Shown one piece after another: positions 1 through 10,568 of a stretch of 64,000 bases of DNA (position 1 is its first letter; every line of letters begins with the position of its first letter). The notes under the pieces were generated by a model, which was not told the origin of the DNA, made no database searches, and saw only the letters and a list, made by a program, of their open reading frames with translations. The DNA lies in NCBI GenBank assembly GCA_033064195.1, contig JARBJD010000135.1, positions 62,001-126,000 on the forward strand, in the 5' to 3' direction. The position numbers and the translations under genes are program-made. The stretch is from Blattamonas nauphoetae. Lineage: Eukaryota; Preaxostyla; Oxymonadida.

Positions 1-1
1 G

Positions 2-106
2 GAAAGGCGGCTAAACGACAAAAATGAATCCAGCGGAAGACTTATTGTTGCATATTCGATTCAATGGAACAACCTGCAGGGCATGAACCTTCCCTGGCGC
101 GGATAG
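2..106 (+). pseudogene. 3' tail of a multicopy oxymonad family gene
   Basis: In the frame starting at base 2 the DNA encodes the C-terminal end of the family seen again at 2384-3466 and 4641-5723: charged residues, then SIQWNNLQGMNLP, then a TAG stop at 104-106. The rest of this copy lies outside the window, so whether it is whole cannot be judged. It shows that family copies continue upstream on the same strand. Confidence 0.75.
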
Positions 107-614
107 AAACAGTCAAGAACCAGCGAAGACTCCAACCAAACAACACCCTTCTCTCTCCACACTCAACCATTTCACGCCCCTCTTCCTCGTTCCCTCCCGA
201 TTTCATCACCACTCTCTCGCTCTCTTGATTGGATGAGTGATGGACAATCACAAACGATTTTCGAGGTGATTTGCGCTTGACTCCAACGCTCTCCACCGCA
301 CACGACACACTCCCTGCTCGGCTTTCACTTCGTTGGATTGTCCATTTTGAGTTGTGTGTGGATGGTCGGTCTTTCGATTGGCAGGGCGGATTGGTGAGGT
401 TGTGAACGGAAACCATCACAGGAAGATCAAACACTCGGACACAAAAGAAGCGAGATGGAGACACTTCTCCTTTCGTGTCATTTCTGTCGTTCTGACTCGC
501 CTCGGTCACTCAACTGTCACATCACGTCATCGCCTTCCACATTGACGGAAGGAAGGAAGATGAACCGTCAGTCGTTCTCGAACCACGTGCCTTCACCACA
601 CACCGTCACACATA
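107..614. other. Intergenic stretch with no recognised gene
   Basis: Open frames here are short, overlap on both strands and show no motif I recognise. The stretch lies between the 3' end of one family copy and a CT-rich minisatellite, so it is probably 3' flank and spacer. Confidence 0.5.
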
Positions 615-1381
615 CCTCTGCCTCTCCCTTCGATGTCCTCGCCTCTGCCTCTCCCTTCGATGTCCTCGCCTCTGCCTCTCCCTTCGTTTTCCTCGCCTCT
701 GCCTCTCCCTTCGTTGTCCTTGCCTCTGCCTCTCCCTTCGTTGTCCTCGCCTCTGCCTCTCCCTTCGTTGTCCTTGCCTCTGCCTCTCCCTTCGTTGTCC
801 TTGCCTCTGCCTCTCCCTTCGTTTTCCTCGCCTCTGCCTCTCCCTTCGATGTCCTCGCCTCTGCCTCTCCCTTCGATGTCCTCGCCTCTGCCTCTCCCTT
901 CGTTGTCCTCGCCTCTGCCTCTCCCTTCGTTGTCCTCGCCTCTGCCTCTCCCTTCGTTGTCCTCGCCTCTGCCTCTCCCTTCGATGTCCTCGCCTCTGCC
1001 TCTCCTTCGTTGTCCTCGCCTCTGCCTCTCCCTTCGATGTCCTCGCCTCTGCCTCTCCTTCGTTGTCCTCGCCTCTGCCTCTCCCTTCGTTGTCCTCGCC
1101 TCTGCCTCTCCCTTCGATGTCCTCGCCTCTGCCTCTCCCTTCGTTGTCCTCGCCTCTGCCTCTCCCTTCGTTGTCCTCGCCTCTGCCTCTCCCTTCGATG
1201 TCCTCGCCTCTGCCTCTCCCTTCGATGTCCTCGCCTCTGCCTCTCCCTTCGATGTCCTCGCCTCTGCCTCTCCCTTCGATGTCCTCGCCTCTGCCTCTCC
1301 CTTCGTTGTCCTCGCCTCTGCCTCTCCCTTCGTTGTCCTTGCCTCTGCCTCTCCCTTCGATGTCCTCGCCTCTGCCTCTCT
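615..1381. repeat. 27-bp CT-rich minisatellite, about 28 copies
   Basis: A 27-base unit (CCTCTGCCTCTCCCTTCG plus a variable G[AT]TGTCCTCG part) is repeated about 28 times with very few differences; the main variation is GATGTCC versus GTTGTCC or GTTTTCC. Two units lack one C, which shifts the frame. Because the unit is a multiple of three, every frame on both strands is open and gives nine-residue peptide repeats, so the long open frames across it are not evidence of a gene. The core CCTCTGCCTCTCCCT recurs in the second minisatellite at 3726-4172. Confidence 0.95.
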
Positions 1382-2343
1382 GAACAGCAGCTGTCCCCCA
1401 TCCATCCACCACACCTGCTTCGCCTCGCAATCGGATGCGTTGATGCCTGTTTTTCGCGCTCTCGATTGTTCTTCTTTGGTGAAGTCGAAAGACGATGAAC
1501 ATGAGTCGGCACTCGATTGTGCTGACTAGCTTGCTTGGATTGAGTCTTCGACAGTTGGGATGGATGACGACAATCGACCGACATGTGCCAATGTCTCCAA
1601 TCAGCTTCTGTTCTCGACTTCCTCTCGTCTCTGCCGCCATGTCTTCTTTCCACGCCATCCTCAACAGATTCTCTCGCCACACTTCGCGCGACCCAACCAC
1701 CCCCAAATGCACTCTCGATTTCCGTCGCGGACAGCTGGACAGGTGTCCATCCTTCAAAACAAATCAACCAGCAGGGATGGAAAGGACAAAGGGAAGAGCA
1801 GAAGAGATTCGTGGAGTGGAAAGAGGAGAAAGGGATGATTTCGAAGTGCTGGCGGAGGAGGGAGTGGCGGAGTGATGTTGAGAGGAATGAGACGACGGGA
1901 TTGTTTGTCAGCGACGACTTTGGAGAGAAGAGATGGAACGAGGAGTGTCTGTTTCCTCTGTCTGATGTCCTCACCCACTTTTCGGATGAGCCGAACTCGA
2001 TTTGCCAACGTCGATCGAAGCAGCACACTTTTCTGATTGTTGTGCACTCTCGCTCGCTCGGCCAGTCGTGTCACTCAAAGACAGCCATCGCACAAACGCT
2101 GTGGAACAGACAGACTGGAAGGGACGAATGAAAAGCGAGACAAACTACAAAACGGAACGCCTCCGTCTCTGTTTTGAATTTCTGATCTCTCTCGTTCATT
2201 CGTTCTTCGAGTTGATCTCATCTTTCTTTTCGTCTCGTTCACTCATTTTCTTCCTTCATCTATCGTCTCAATCTTCATTGACTATTTTTATTCATTTCCG
2301 ATGTCTATTCCATCTCAAACTCATTGTTTCACATTTTCTTTTC
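1382..2343. other. 5' flank of family copy A, no gene recognised
   Basis: No protein motif is recognisable. The last 150 bases (about 2190-2343) are T/C-rich and resemble the DNA before copy B (about 4440-4600) and, in reverse, the DNA before copy C (12412-12560). That conserved part is probably promoter and 5' leader of the family. Confidence 0.5.
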
Positions 2344-2362
2344 TCTGACCCATAACGAGTGA
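2344..2362 (+). promoter_or_regulatory. Conserved family upstream motif, copy A
   Basis: The motif TCTGACCCATAACGAGTG lies 22-24 bases before the ATG of this copy and, with the same spacing, before copies B (4601-4616), C (12394-12411, minus) and D (32495-32512, minus). A further minus-strand copy at 32641-32656 fronts only a short 5' relic. Fixed sequence and spacing suggest an initiator or leader element; no promoter element of oxymonads is known to me that would confirm this. Confidence 0.6.
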
Positions 2363-2383
2363 TTGTCATCGCACTCCGACGGA

Positions 2384-3466
2384 ATGACTGATTTAGACTT
2401 GAAGATTCACACCTCCGCAGATTCTTCTTGCCCTGGTATCTCTTTCCACTGCTTGTCACATTCTTTAGACTCTTCTGCTTTCCTGAATTGGAGCGAAGAA
2501 AGATTTCGAACTGAACAAGAAAAGGCAGTTGTCTTTCAATCTCTTGTTGCCACTCTGAAGCGCCAACCTGCACTTGATGTCTCAATGGAGGCAAAAGCCG
2601 TGAGAATCATCAAATCTGTGTCTCTAACGACTCGATCATCTGCCCAAGCTTTTCTCACCAGCCTTGGGCAGACACCTGGTGAATCTGCGACAGATTTCGT
2701 ACAGTCCATTGGGGTACTCCTTTCCACACCCAGTCAGGTGATTACCACAGCAACAATGAAGATGCTCAATTGTTTATTCTTATGGTGTTCTCCAACATCC
2801 CGACTTAACCTCGTCAAAGCTGATCTGATCCCTCAACTCATCATTACTCTCAATCCACTGTCTCTTTCTTTCACCGAAGCTATCGATATCCACATAAACC
2901 TCTTGGAAATCATCGCCCTCTCTCTCTGGCTCTCCACTCCGGATGGTCTTGCAGGACTCGAAATTGAAGCCCACGATGAACAACTAACTGTTCACGAGAC
3001 AGTTTTTACGCAAGTTCTGTCGCCTTCGGAGAAGTACATATGCCATTTGTGCATGAACCACTTTTCGATCATCGATGGAGACCAATCCTTCCGTTTTCTG
3101 AAACTCCTCGCCAAACTCCTCGAATTATGTTCAAATCATCAACCGACAATGGATTGCGTTCTTCATATGCCTGTCATTGTCACGATCCCAAGTTGCCTCA
3201 CATTCTTCGAAAATGATGACTCAACATATTATTTTTTGGGTTTCATGAACAAAGCCCAGAGGGAATGGAACGAAATACGGGGAGAAGTGCAACAGATGTG
3301 GAAGGCAGCGGATCGAATGTTGAGAACGGAGGGCATCGAAGATGTGATTGAGGAAAAGCTGCAAAACGATCAAGACAAAGAAGGAGAAAGTATTGTTTCC
3401 GAATCGATCGGATGGAACAACCTGCTGGGCATGAACCTTCCAAAACTTTGGTATATTCTGTTCTGA
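2384..3466 (+). CDS. Multicopy oxymonad family protein, copy A (360 aa)
   Basis: A whole open frame of 360 residues with no predicted secretion signal or membrane segment. I chose ATG 2384 (MTDLDLK) because copy D starts identically (MTGLDLK) and the upstream motif stands 22-24 bases before it; the frame is open a few codons further up only from a TTG. Landmarks in order: a short acidic head, FLNWS, EKAVVFQSLVATLK, a helical middle with LVKADLIPQLI and DIH, SEKYICHLCMNHFSIIDG, TIPSCLTFF, TEGIEDVIEEKLQND and WNNLLGMNLPK. The alternating hydrophobic helices suggest an ARM/HEAT-like solenoid, which is inference. I remember this family as hugely expanded in Blattamonas, with function unknown. Confidence 0.85.
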   Translation: MTDLDLKIHTSADSSCPGISFHCLSHSLDSSAFLNWSEERFRTEQEKAVVFQSLVATLKRQPALDVSMEAKAVRIIKSVSLTTRSSAQAFLTSLGQTPGESATDFVQSIGVLLSTPSQVITTATMKMLNCLFLWCSPTSRLNLVKADLIPQLIITLNPLSLSFTEAIDIHINLLEIIALSLWLSTPDGLAGLEIEAHDEQLTVHETVFTQVLSPSEKYICHLCMNHFSIIDGDQSFRFLKLLAKLLELCSNHQPTMDCVLHMPVIVTIPSCLTFFENDDSTYYFLGFMNKAQREWNEIRGEVQQMWKAADRMLRTEGIEDVIEEKLQNDQDKEGESIVSESIGWNNLLGMNLPKLWYILF

Positions 3467-3600
3467 ACATGCGACACTTTCGACCTATTTCTGCCTTCTT
3501 TTGGACCTCAAACACTGTTTGTGTGTGATCTTTGTCGGCTCTGGCATCACCACATGGTTTCATTTGGCAGACCGATTCGGATTCTCTCTCGCTAGTCTCC
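3467..3600 (+). repeat. Conserved 3' flank of family copy A
   Basis: The DNA just after the stop (CACTGTTTGTGTGTGATC, then a GTCGGCTCTGGCATCACC-like block) recurs after copy B (5724-5860) and, inverted, beside copies C (10930-11040) and D (13700-13830). The duplicated unit is therefore larger than the reading frame and includes 3' flank, as expected if whole transcription units were copied. Confidence 0.75.
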
Positions 3601-3725
3601 CTCGATGGTCACCGCCCTTTCCTTCGTTATCCCTCGCCGCCACTCTCACATTTCCGATGCGTATTCTAAAGGATCGGAAGATATTGTTGCACAATTCACG
3701 GCCGGTCTCGAACCCTGCTCGGGTG

Positions 3726-4172
3726 CCACCCACACCCTCCCACTCCCCTCTGCCTCTCCCTCACCACCCACACCCTCCCACTCCCCTCTGCCTCTCCCTC
3801 ACCACCCACACCCTCCCACTCCCCTCTGCCTCTCCCTCACCTCCCACCCTCTCCCACTCCCTCTGCCTCTCCCTCACATCCCACACCCTCCCACTCCCCT
3901 CTGCCTCTCCCTCACATCCCACACCCTCCCACTCCCCTCTGCCTCTCCCTCACCACCCACACCCTCCCACTCCCCTCTGCCTCTCCCTCACCTCCCACCC
4001 TCTCCACTCCCTCTGCCTCTCCCTCACATCCCACACCCTCCCACTCCCCTCTGCCTCTCCCTCACCTCCCACCCTCTCCCACTCCCTCTGCCTCTCCCTC
4101 ACATCCCACACCCTCCCACTCCCCTCTGCCTCTCCCTCACATCCCACACCCTCCCACTCCCCTCTGCCTCTC
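3726..4172. repeat. 36-38-bp CT-rich minisatellite, 12 copies
   Basis: Twelve units of about 36-38 bases, each with CCCCTCTGCCTCTCCCTCAC followed by a CACCCACACC- or ATCCCACACC-type spacer. Length changes between units show slippage or unequal exchange. It lies upstream of copy B as the 615-1381 array lies upstream of copy A and shares its core. The open frames across it are by-products of the repeat. Confidence 0.93.
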
Positions 4173-4640
4173 GATTCCGAGCTGGATCGCAATCATCGAA
4201 GATCATTATCCCGCAGCCGTTCCTCCTTCAGAATTGAGAAGTGAGGTAAACAAAGATGTGGCGAAGATGAGTGGCTGTCTCGCATCTCTCGGATGTCCGC
4301 CTTGACGCTTCGACTCGACCTGAAGACTGCACATTCCAGTGATTGTTGTGCACTCTTTCGCTCGCTCGCAAGTCGGCAGGTCACGTAACCACTGGCACTG
4401 GGACATGCGTCTCTTCTTCTGCCTTCCTGCATTGCCTCGCTCGTTCATCCGTTGTTCTTCGACGCGATGATGCCATCTTTCTTCTGTCTCGTTCACATCA
4501 ATTCCATTCATTCATGGATCACCTCAATCTTCGTTGGTTTTTTTAACTGTTGCTCTTGTGCGTCGATTTCATCTCAATCTCTATGTTTTGCCTATCTTGG
4601 TCTGACCCGTAACGAGATTTTTTTGTGAGAATCAATCTGA
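4173..4640 (+). promoter_or_regulatory. 5' flank of family copy B with conserved motif
   Basis: No gene is seen. The DNA from about 4430 resembles the flank of copy A, and the family motif in the form TCTGACCCGTAACGAG lies at 4601-4616, 24 bases before the ATG. Confidence 0.55.
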
Positions 4641-5723
4641 ATGAGCAGTTTAATCAATACAGTCAACACTTACTCAAGTCCAGCACGCTCTGATATGCCC
4701 TCATCTCAGAAGCCATTTTCGATGGACTGTTTGCCGTTCCTGAATTGGAGCGATGATGTCGATGAAACTGTGGAAGAAAAGGCAGTTGTCTTTGGATCTC
4801 TTGTTGCCACTGTGAAGATACAGCCTTCGCTTGATGTGTCTCTAGAAGCGAAAGCTGTGAACTTTCTCGAATCTATTCATCTGGCAAATCGAGAATCAGC
4901 CACTGCTGTTCTCAGCAACTTTGCATCATTGTCTGATAATTCTCTGGCAGACTTCGTACAGTGTATTTGTGAGCTGATTTCATCTGCCAGTCAGGCCATT
5001 ACCACCGCTGCAATGAAGATGCTTGAATCACTAATCAATCGCTGTTCAACTCAAGGCCGACTTGCCCTCGTCAAAGCTGATCTGGTCCCTCAACTCATTA
5101 ATAATCTCAATCCTCTGTCTCTTTCCTTTGCTAAAGCAGCCGATATCCACATACATCTCCTTGCTAGCCTCACACATTCTCTCTTGCTCGCCACTCCGAA
5201 TGGTCTCGCACAACTCACAATTGAAGATGCCGATGGACAACAAGCTGTTCATGAGACGGTGTTGAAGCAAGTTCTCGTCCCTTCGGAGCAGTATATCTGC
5301 CATTTCTGCGTGAACCGATTTTCGATCATCGATGGAGTTCAATCCATGTGTTTTATGGAACTCCTCGCCCAACTCCTCCAAATATGTCCATATTATCAAC
5401 CCGCAATGGATTTCGTTCTTGATCTGTCAGTCTTTCTCACGATCCCCAGTTGTCTCGCAATCTTCGAAGATGATTTCTCAATCTGGTCATTTCTGATCAT
5501 TTATATCCCTTCACAAGGAGATTGGAACAGAAAAAGGGCAGAATTGCGACAGATATCGAAGAAATTGGATCGAATGTTGAGAACGGAGGGCATCGAAGAT
5601 GTGATTCAGGAAAAGCTACAAAACGATCAAGAAGATGAAGGAGAAAGTATTGTTACCGAATCGATCGGATGGAACAACCTGCTGGGCATGAACCTTCCAA
5701 AACTTTGGTATCATCGGTTCTGA
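4641..5723 (+). CDS. Multicopy oxymonad family protein, copy B (360 aa)
   Basis: A whole 360-residue member of the same family as 2384-3466. The head differs (MSSLINTVNTYSSPARSD, like copy C), then the shared landmarks follow: MDCLPFLNWSDD, EKAVVFGSLVATVK, TTAAMKMLESL, LVKADLVPQLINNLNPLSLSF, DIH, SEQYICHFCVNRFSIIDG, TIPSCLAIF, TEGIEDVIQEKLQND and WNNLLGMNLPK. Start at ATG 4641 fits the conserved motif spacing. The last 30 codons and the 3' flank are nearly identical to copy A while the middle is more diverged, which suggests gene conversion or selection near the 3' end. Function unknown. Confidence 0.85.
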   Translation: MSSLINTVNTYSSPARSDMPSSQKPFSMDCLPFLNWSDDVDETVEEKAVVFGSLVATVKIQPSLDVSLEAKAVNFLESIHLANRESATAVLSNFASLSDNSLADFVQCICELISSASQAITTAAMKMLESLINRCSTQGRLALVKADLVPQLINNLNPLSLSFAKAADIHIHLLASLTHSLLLATPNGLAQLTIEDADGQQAVHETVLKQVLVPSEQYICHFCVNRFSIIDGVQSMCFMELLAQLLQICPYYQPAMDFVLDLSVFLTIPSCLAIFEDDFSIWSFLIIYIPSQGDWNRKRAELRQISKKLDRMLRTEGIEDVIQEKLQNDQEDEGESIVTESIGWNNLLGMNLPKLWYHRF

Positions 5724-6156
5724 ACATGCGACACTTTCGACCTATTTCTGCCTCCTTTTGGACAACACACACAGTTTGTGTGTGATCTTTGTCGGCTCTG
5801 GCATCACCTCATCGTTTGCCGGAACGATTGGGATTGTCTCTCTCAGTCTCGCTCCATCATCCCCACCCATTCATTCTCCTTCGCCTCTCTCCACCTGCCC
5901 TCCCTTCCCTCTGTGCCTGCCCGTCTTTCTTCCTTTCTCGCTCAGTATCCACTGCAGACTCACCCTTGCTCGCGTTTCTGAACGGCTCCATCGTTTCTTT
6001 GTTGTTCTGTTTTCCTGAACTGAGGTGGACAATCCATTGGTCCCAATTTGCTTTCTCACTCGACGAACAATTCAAACGAGACCGAACCATTTCAGGTTCG
6101 AACGGTCGGTAGAAATACTCGACTCTGCTGCGAAGACGACGAGGAAGGCAGCAGAG
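5724..6156 (+). other. 3' flank of copy B and spacer
   Basis: The first 140 bases repeat the family 3' flank. The remainder is CT-rich with short overlapping open frames and no recognised gene. The next gene may begin at an in-frame ATG at 6025 rather than 6157. Confidence 0.5.
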
Positions 6157-7663
6157 ATGAATACTCTCACATTGTTCAAAAAAGGATTTGGACCCGCTAT
6201 GTCAACCACCATTTGTTTTCTCAGCTCAAAATTGACACAAATCCCATCAACACAGACTTCGCGTGCTCATTCAACACTTGGCAGCCTCACCGATACATTC
6301 ATTCTCGCCACCTCGTCCATTTTCAAGCTCTGGACTCTTCCCGACGCCCGGCCCTTCCACAAAACATGCTTCGCAGATCTCATCCCATTCATGACCATTG
6401 ATTCGTTGGACTGCCTTGTTCGTCTTTTTCAAATCCTCCACTTGACTGTAGCAGCGAACCCAACAGATCCCTTCTTCTCGAAAGCACAAGTCCCCTTCGT
6501 CCCCGTGGCAGACGGGACACTCCAACTCATCTCCATCGCTGATGCCACAATTGTGCTGGTGAAGGAAGAGCTGACGGCGATGGAGACAGCATTTGACGAA
6601 ACCCACACTGACATGGCTGAATCGGCAATTTCGGAATTCACGACCCGAATCCTTCAGAAGAACAACGCTCTGGAGACTCTCTTCTCCTTCCTCCTTCTTC
6701 TTCGCGCAGAGAAGACAGAGCAGGAACAGACAGAGCAAGAGCAGACAGAGCCAGACATCCAACCACTCAGATGGATCGGAGTGCAACTGGAATCCCAACT
6801 CGACAAACCACGCTCGCCGTTCCAATCGCTGAACCTCGAGGCCCTCCTCACATCCAGTCGATACCTGATTGCTCAAAGCAAGCCCTCCAAAACATCGCCC
6901 TTCACTTTGTTCTTCCCCGACAGCGAGGACAGTGTGGGACACTTTCTGTCGACGATGGAACGTGCTCTGCAGCTCTCGTCGCAATCGGTCTCCTTCCACG
7001 TTGTCCATCTCGTGTGGAACCTCTCGCAAAGCATCTCTCGGCATCGACTGGACATTCTGAACTCGTCTCTCCTCCCCACGCTGTCAGTCACCGTTCAACC
7101 GCAGTCTGTCCCGATCACGGAATGTGAGTTCCACACGTCGCTGCTCGATTTACTGGACAATCAGGTCTGGCTGATGACGATTCCAGGCCGACAGGAACTT
7201 GCGCTCTTCGCTGCCGATCGAGAAGCAAACACAGAATCCCTCGTCGCCGAGCGAGTTCTCGACTGCTTCCAACCATATCTCCACACAGCCATCCACTTCA
7301 TCCCTCGCCTCGACTCCCTTCCCCTCCGTCGAGCTGTGAGTGTCTATCTCAAGCGACTGTTCGGTGTCGTTCCCAGCTGCTCTCGAACAGGTCTGTGCTG
7401 TGGGTGTTCCTTCCGCTCTCATCATGCTGATCCACTCGGATGTGTTCTATTTTGGACACGCCTATTTCTACACCGACATCGTCAACATTTGGGAGGAGTG
7501 GGGGATGAGTGCAGAGAAGGCGGCGGTTGGGAAGGTGTTGATGGGTAGGCTGAACGAGGCCGGGTTTGAGGATCAACTCGAAGCGGATCGGCTCCTCTCC
7601 GACAATCACGACTCCCACTTCTGCACCGACGCTGCCCAGCGTGTGATGGTGAGGTTCTATTGA
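6157..7663 (+). CDS. Diverged relative of the multicopy family, frame changes once
   Basis: Starting at ATG 6157 (an in-frame ATG at 6025 is also possible) the frame encodes a longer, diverged protein. It contains an EQTEQEQTEQEQTE tract near 6720 and a second half that follows copies A-C: a stretch ending HFLSTMERALQ, then SSLLPTLSVTVQPQSVPI where family members have LVKADLIPQLINTLNPLSLSF, and LVAERVLDCF where they have AVHETVLKQV. At about 7340-7380 coding moves to another frame, which continues through VGVPSALIMLIHSD and LMGRLNEAGFEDQL (matching TIPSCL and MEGIEDVIEEKL) to the stop at 7663. Either one base is gained or lost, or a short GT-AG intron lies there. Higher GC and weak similarity point to an older paralog outside the recently amplified group. 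Confidence 0.65.
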
Positions 7664-7994
7664 GGGAATGACAGATGATGAGCAGGCTCATCAAGAGTGT
7701 TTTCTTTGTTTTGGGATTGTACGACAACTTCGTGTCGGGTTTCTCGGTTCATTACGCATGAATTCGGTCTGACTCGCACTTTTTCTGAACAAGCCATGAA
7801 ATTCACATGTTTGGGAACAACTTAAACATAATTCAAGGAACATCACAGGAATTCAACGGATTTACCACATAACTTCCAGGTATTCGGGGATCTTGACAAA
7901 CGAGGAAGATCGCCCCAACATATTGATATTGCTGGAATGTCTCATTTCGCCCTTCTCAACATCCACGACATTGCCGCATTCACCGTTACAACCC
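7664..7994. other. AT-rich spacer before the zinc-finger gene
   Basis: No gene or clear repeat is seen. The base composition changes from GC-rich to AT-rich and the stretch probably holds the promoter of the C2H2 gene. The frame of that gene is open back to 7893 but only from a TTG. Confidence 0.45.
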
Positions 7995-9143
7995 ATGTCG
8001 TTGAAGCTATATCAGTGCTCGTCTTGTGATTATTCGACGAATCAACGCTCTCATATCATTGCCCACGAACGAATCCACACAGGTGAAAAACCATACAAAT
8101 GCACATTCCCAGGATGTGGCAAAGCTTTCGCAGCATTATCTGGTCTGACAAGACATGAAAGAACCCACACTGGTGAAAGACCCTTCAAATGCACCTTCCT
8201 TGGATGTGGAAAAGCTTTTACGCAATCACATCAACTTACAAGACACGAACGAATCCACACCGGAGAGAAACCCTACAAATGCGCCTTCCTTGGATGTGGG
8301 AAAACTTTCAAAACATCATCTGAACTGAAAATTCACGAAAGAATCCACACTGGTGAGAAATCCTACAAATGTTCATTTCCTGGATGTGAAAAAGCTTGTT
8401 ATGACTCATCTCATCTCAAATACCACGAACGAACCCACACTGGTGAGAAACCCTTCAAATGCTCTTTTCCTGGATGCGGAAAAGCTTTTACGCAATCATC
8501 AAGTCTCAAAGATCACAAACGAACCCACACTGGTGAAAAACCATTTCAATGTACAGTTCCTGGATGTGGAAAAGCTTTCGCAGCGTTATCTGGTCTGACA
8601 AGACACGAACGAACCCACACTGGCGAGAAGCCATACAAATGCACATTTCCTGGATGCCGAAAAGCGTTTTCTCAATCAGATACTCTGAAAAGTCACGAAC
8701 GAACCCACACTGGTGAGAAACCATACAAATGCACATTTCCTGGATGTGAGAAATCGTTTTCTCGATCATTTACTCTCAAAACACACGAACGAACCCACAC
8801 TGGTGAGAAGCCATACAAATGTACGTTTACTGGATGTGGAAAAGCTTTCAGAACTTCATCTGATCTGAAAAGTCACGAACGAACCCACACTGGCGAGAAA
8901 CCATTCAAATGCTCATTTCCTGGATGCGGAAAAGCTTTTACGCAATCATCAAGTCTGGCAGTACACAGCAGAACTGTCCACAACATAAACACTCCAGTGT
9001 GCTGTTCGTCTTTCGTCATTCTCGCTCAGCCAAGACAGAGCAGAGGTGAAGTGAGCAGAGAACCAGAAGACGAAGTGATGCCAATCTGCGGCTTCTGCTC
9101 GTTGGCAGCAAGGATGGACGACGGTGTGTGTTCTTCTGTGTGA
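7995..9143 (+). CDS. C2H2 zinc-finger protein with 11 tandem fingers
   Basis: From ATG 7995 the frame encodes eleven consecutive C2H2 fingers. The first is C-x2-C (YQCSSCDYS); the other ten are of the TFIIIA-like C-x4-C form ([12 protein letters not shown]...H-x3-H). All are joined by TGEKP-type linkers, as in DNA-binding transcription factors. The units are about 90 bases and very alike in DNA, so the array has grown by recent duplication. After the last finger the frame stays open for about 55 codons and includes [12 protein letters not shown], the start of a PHD-type finger that continues by splicing into the gene annotated from 9078. Either the two form one protein or the array runs into a separate gene; the sequence alone does not decide. 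Confidence 0.8.
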   Translation: MSLKLYQCSSCDYSTNQRSHIIAHERIHTGEKPYKCTFPGCGKAFAALSGLTRHERTHTGERPFKCTFLGCGKAFTQSHQLTRHERIHTGEKPYKCAFLGCGKTFKTSSELKIHERIHTGEKSYKCSFPGCEKACYDSSHLKYHERTHTGEKPFKCSFPGCGKAFTQSSSLKDHKRTHTGEKPFQCTVPGCGKAFAALSGLTRHERTHTGEKPYKCTFPGCRKAFSQSDTLKSHERTHTGEKPYKCTFPGCEKSFSRSFTLKTHERTHTGEKPYKCTFTGCGKAFRTSSDLKSHERTHTGEKPFKCSFPGCGKAFTQSSSLAVHSRTVHNINTPVCCSSFVILAQPRQSRGEVSREPEDEVMPICGFCSLAARMDDGVCSSV

Positions 9144-10568
9144 TGTGTGCAGGGCTGGAGTGTGTGAAGTGTGGAGCGTCCTGCCACGCGTCGTGTGCCT
9201 CGAAGGATTCACTCTTTGCGATGTCGGCTATGCGAGCTGTGGACTTGGAGTGTGTCTGACTTGATTTTAAATATCTCTCCTCTCTCCCCTCCTCTCTTCG
9301 CAGCAAGTTTCTGTGCGACACGTGTTTCGGTGAGCTGTCCCCGCCTGCTCTGGCCGAGCTGCTCTTCCCTGGCGAGTTGTCGATCGTGCTTCGCCACACT
9401 TCTGTGTTTCCAGATGGGTCGTGTCTGCCTCTCTCGTTGTGATCTTCGCAGGTGCTGTTCTTGGTCCTCGTCTCAGCCATCCCTTCAATCTCGTGCTCGC
9501 TCGCTCTCACCATCCCTTCCTGACTGGGTTCAGTGCGTCAGTTGGAGTGTTTGTGGAAGGTGTCGTGAATCCGAACGAACTCGTCGCTGTCATGTATCTT
9601 CTTCGATCCTCTTCTATTTCATCTTCACTTCCTCATCTTTCCCATTCGTCTTTTATCTCGCCTTCTCTCTGATTCTTGTTTCTTCTCTCTTCTTCAGAAG
9701 TGGTGTGGTTGTGTCCGAAGCGTGGTCTGCAGCTGTTTTCACTCGCTCTGATGGAGTTCATCTGGACACGTCGCTCTCTCCCCTCCCGAGTCGTCTGATT
9801 CGGCGTTGTTTGGAGTGTGGGAACTGTGTGGCGGAGGATGGATTGGATTCTGATGGAACTCGTGTCATCTGTGTCAGGTGTGGTTTCTCTCTTTTCTCAT
9901 CTCTCGTTCTGTTTCTTCTTCGATGTTGTGATTTGATGTTTGTGATTGACAGAGCATTGCGTGTGATTGCAGACGAGGAGCTGGTGTTGTGGGAGGGAAG
10001 AGGGATGACGCCGACAGACGATTCGATCGGACTTGTGAGTCGGACACAGCTGGGCATGTGTGAGTGTTTCTCCGAAGTGAACACGATCGACTTGCGTGAG
10101 ATGGCTGAGGCAGTTCTGTCGCGACTTGAGGCAAACGAGAGGCAGCTAGAGCTTGTCGCGGCAGACAGAGAAGCCAGAGACGCAGAGTGGTGGATGGATG
10201 AGAATCCGTATCACTGGTCCATGCTTGTCCCTCCCACCCGAGAAGAGACAGCACAACGAGAGCGCCAACAAGCAGCCATGCAGAAGTTGCGCGAAGTGAT
10301 TGGGAGTGAGGAAGAAGCTCTTCCGTCGAACAAGTCTCGTCTTGTTGTGAGTTCGTCGTGGCTGCGTTCCGAATGCGTTTTGGCAGCTGACACTGAACAA
10401 GTTGAAGTGAACAAAGAACCGCGGACAAGCAGTGGATCGGAAGGAGATGACAACTTCGATTGGGACGACGCGAATCCTTTCCGCACTCCGACACTCGAAG
10501 AGCAGGAACGAGGAGAGGATGTTGATTTTTACGACTTTGAGACTTTCTCCTTCTTCCCACTTCCATGA
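9078..10568 (+). CDS. PHD-finger and Cys-rich protein with several short introns
   Basis: A Cys4-His-Cys3 PHD finger is assembled from three exons: CGFC (9087-9098), then CVKC and HASC after a 29-base intron (9124-9152), then CDTC after a 54-base intron (9250-9303). All junctions are GT-AG and keep phase. A 31-base intron (9421-9451) leads to an exon with WVQC and CGRC, ending at 9593. One or more further introns follow, and the zinc-ribbon-like CLECGNC...ICVRC lies near 9810-9880. The last part, from about 9953, encodes a Glu-rich helical stretch ([16 protein letters not shown]) and an acidic end to a TGA at 10568. PHD fingers usually read histone-tail marks. The middle exon structure is uncertain, and the start could instead be the upstream zinc-finger ORF. 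Confidence 0.65.

Noticed and set aside
615-1381. CRISPR-like array
   Set aside because: The repeats are directly adjacent with no unique spacers, and the genome is eukaryotic.
568-2028. Long open frames on both strands across the 27-bp minisatellite
   Set aside because: The unit length is a multiple of three and has no stop in any frame, so the frames follow from the repeat. The peptides are pure nine-residue repeats with no conserved start or flanking motif.
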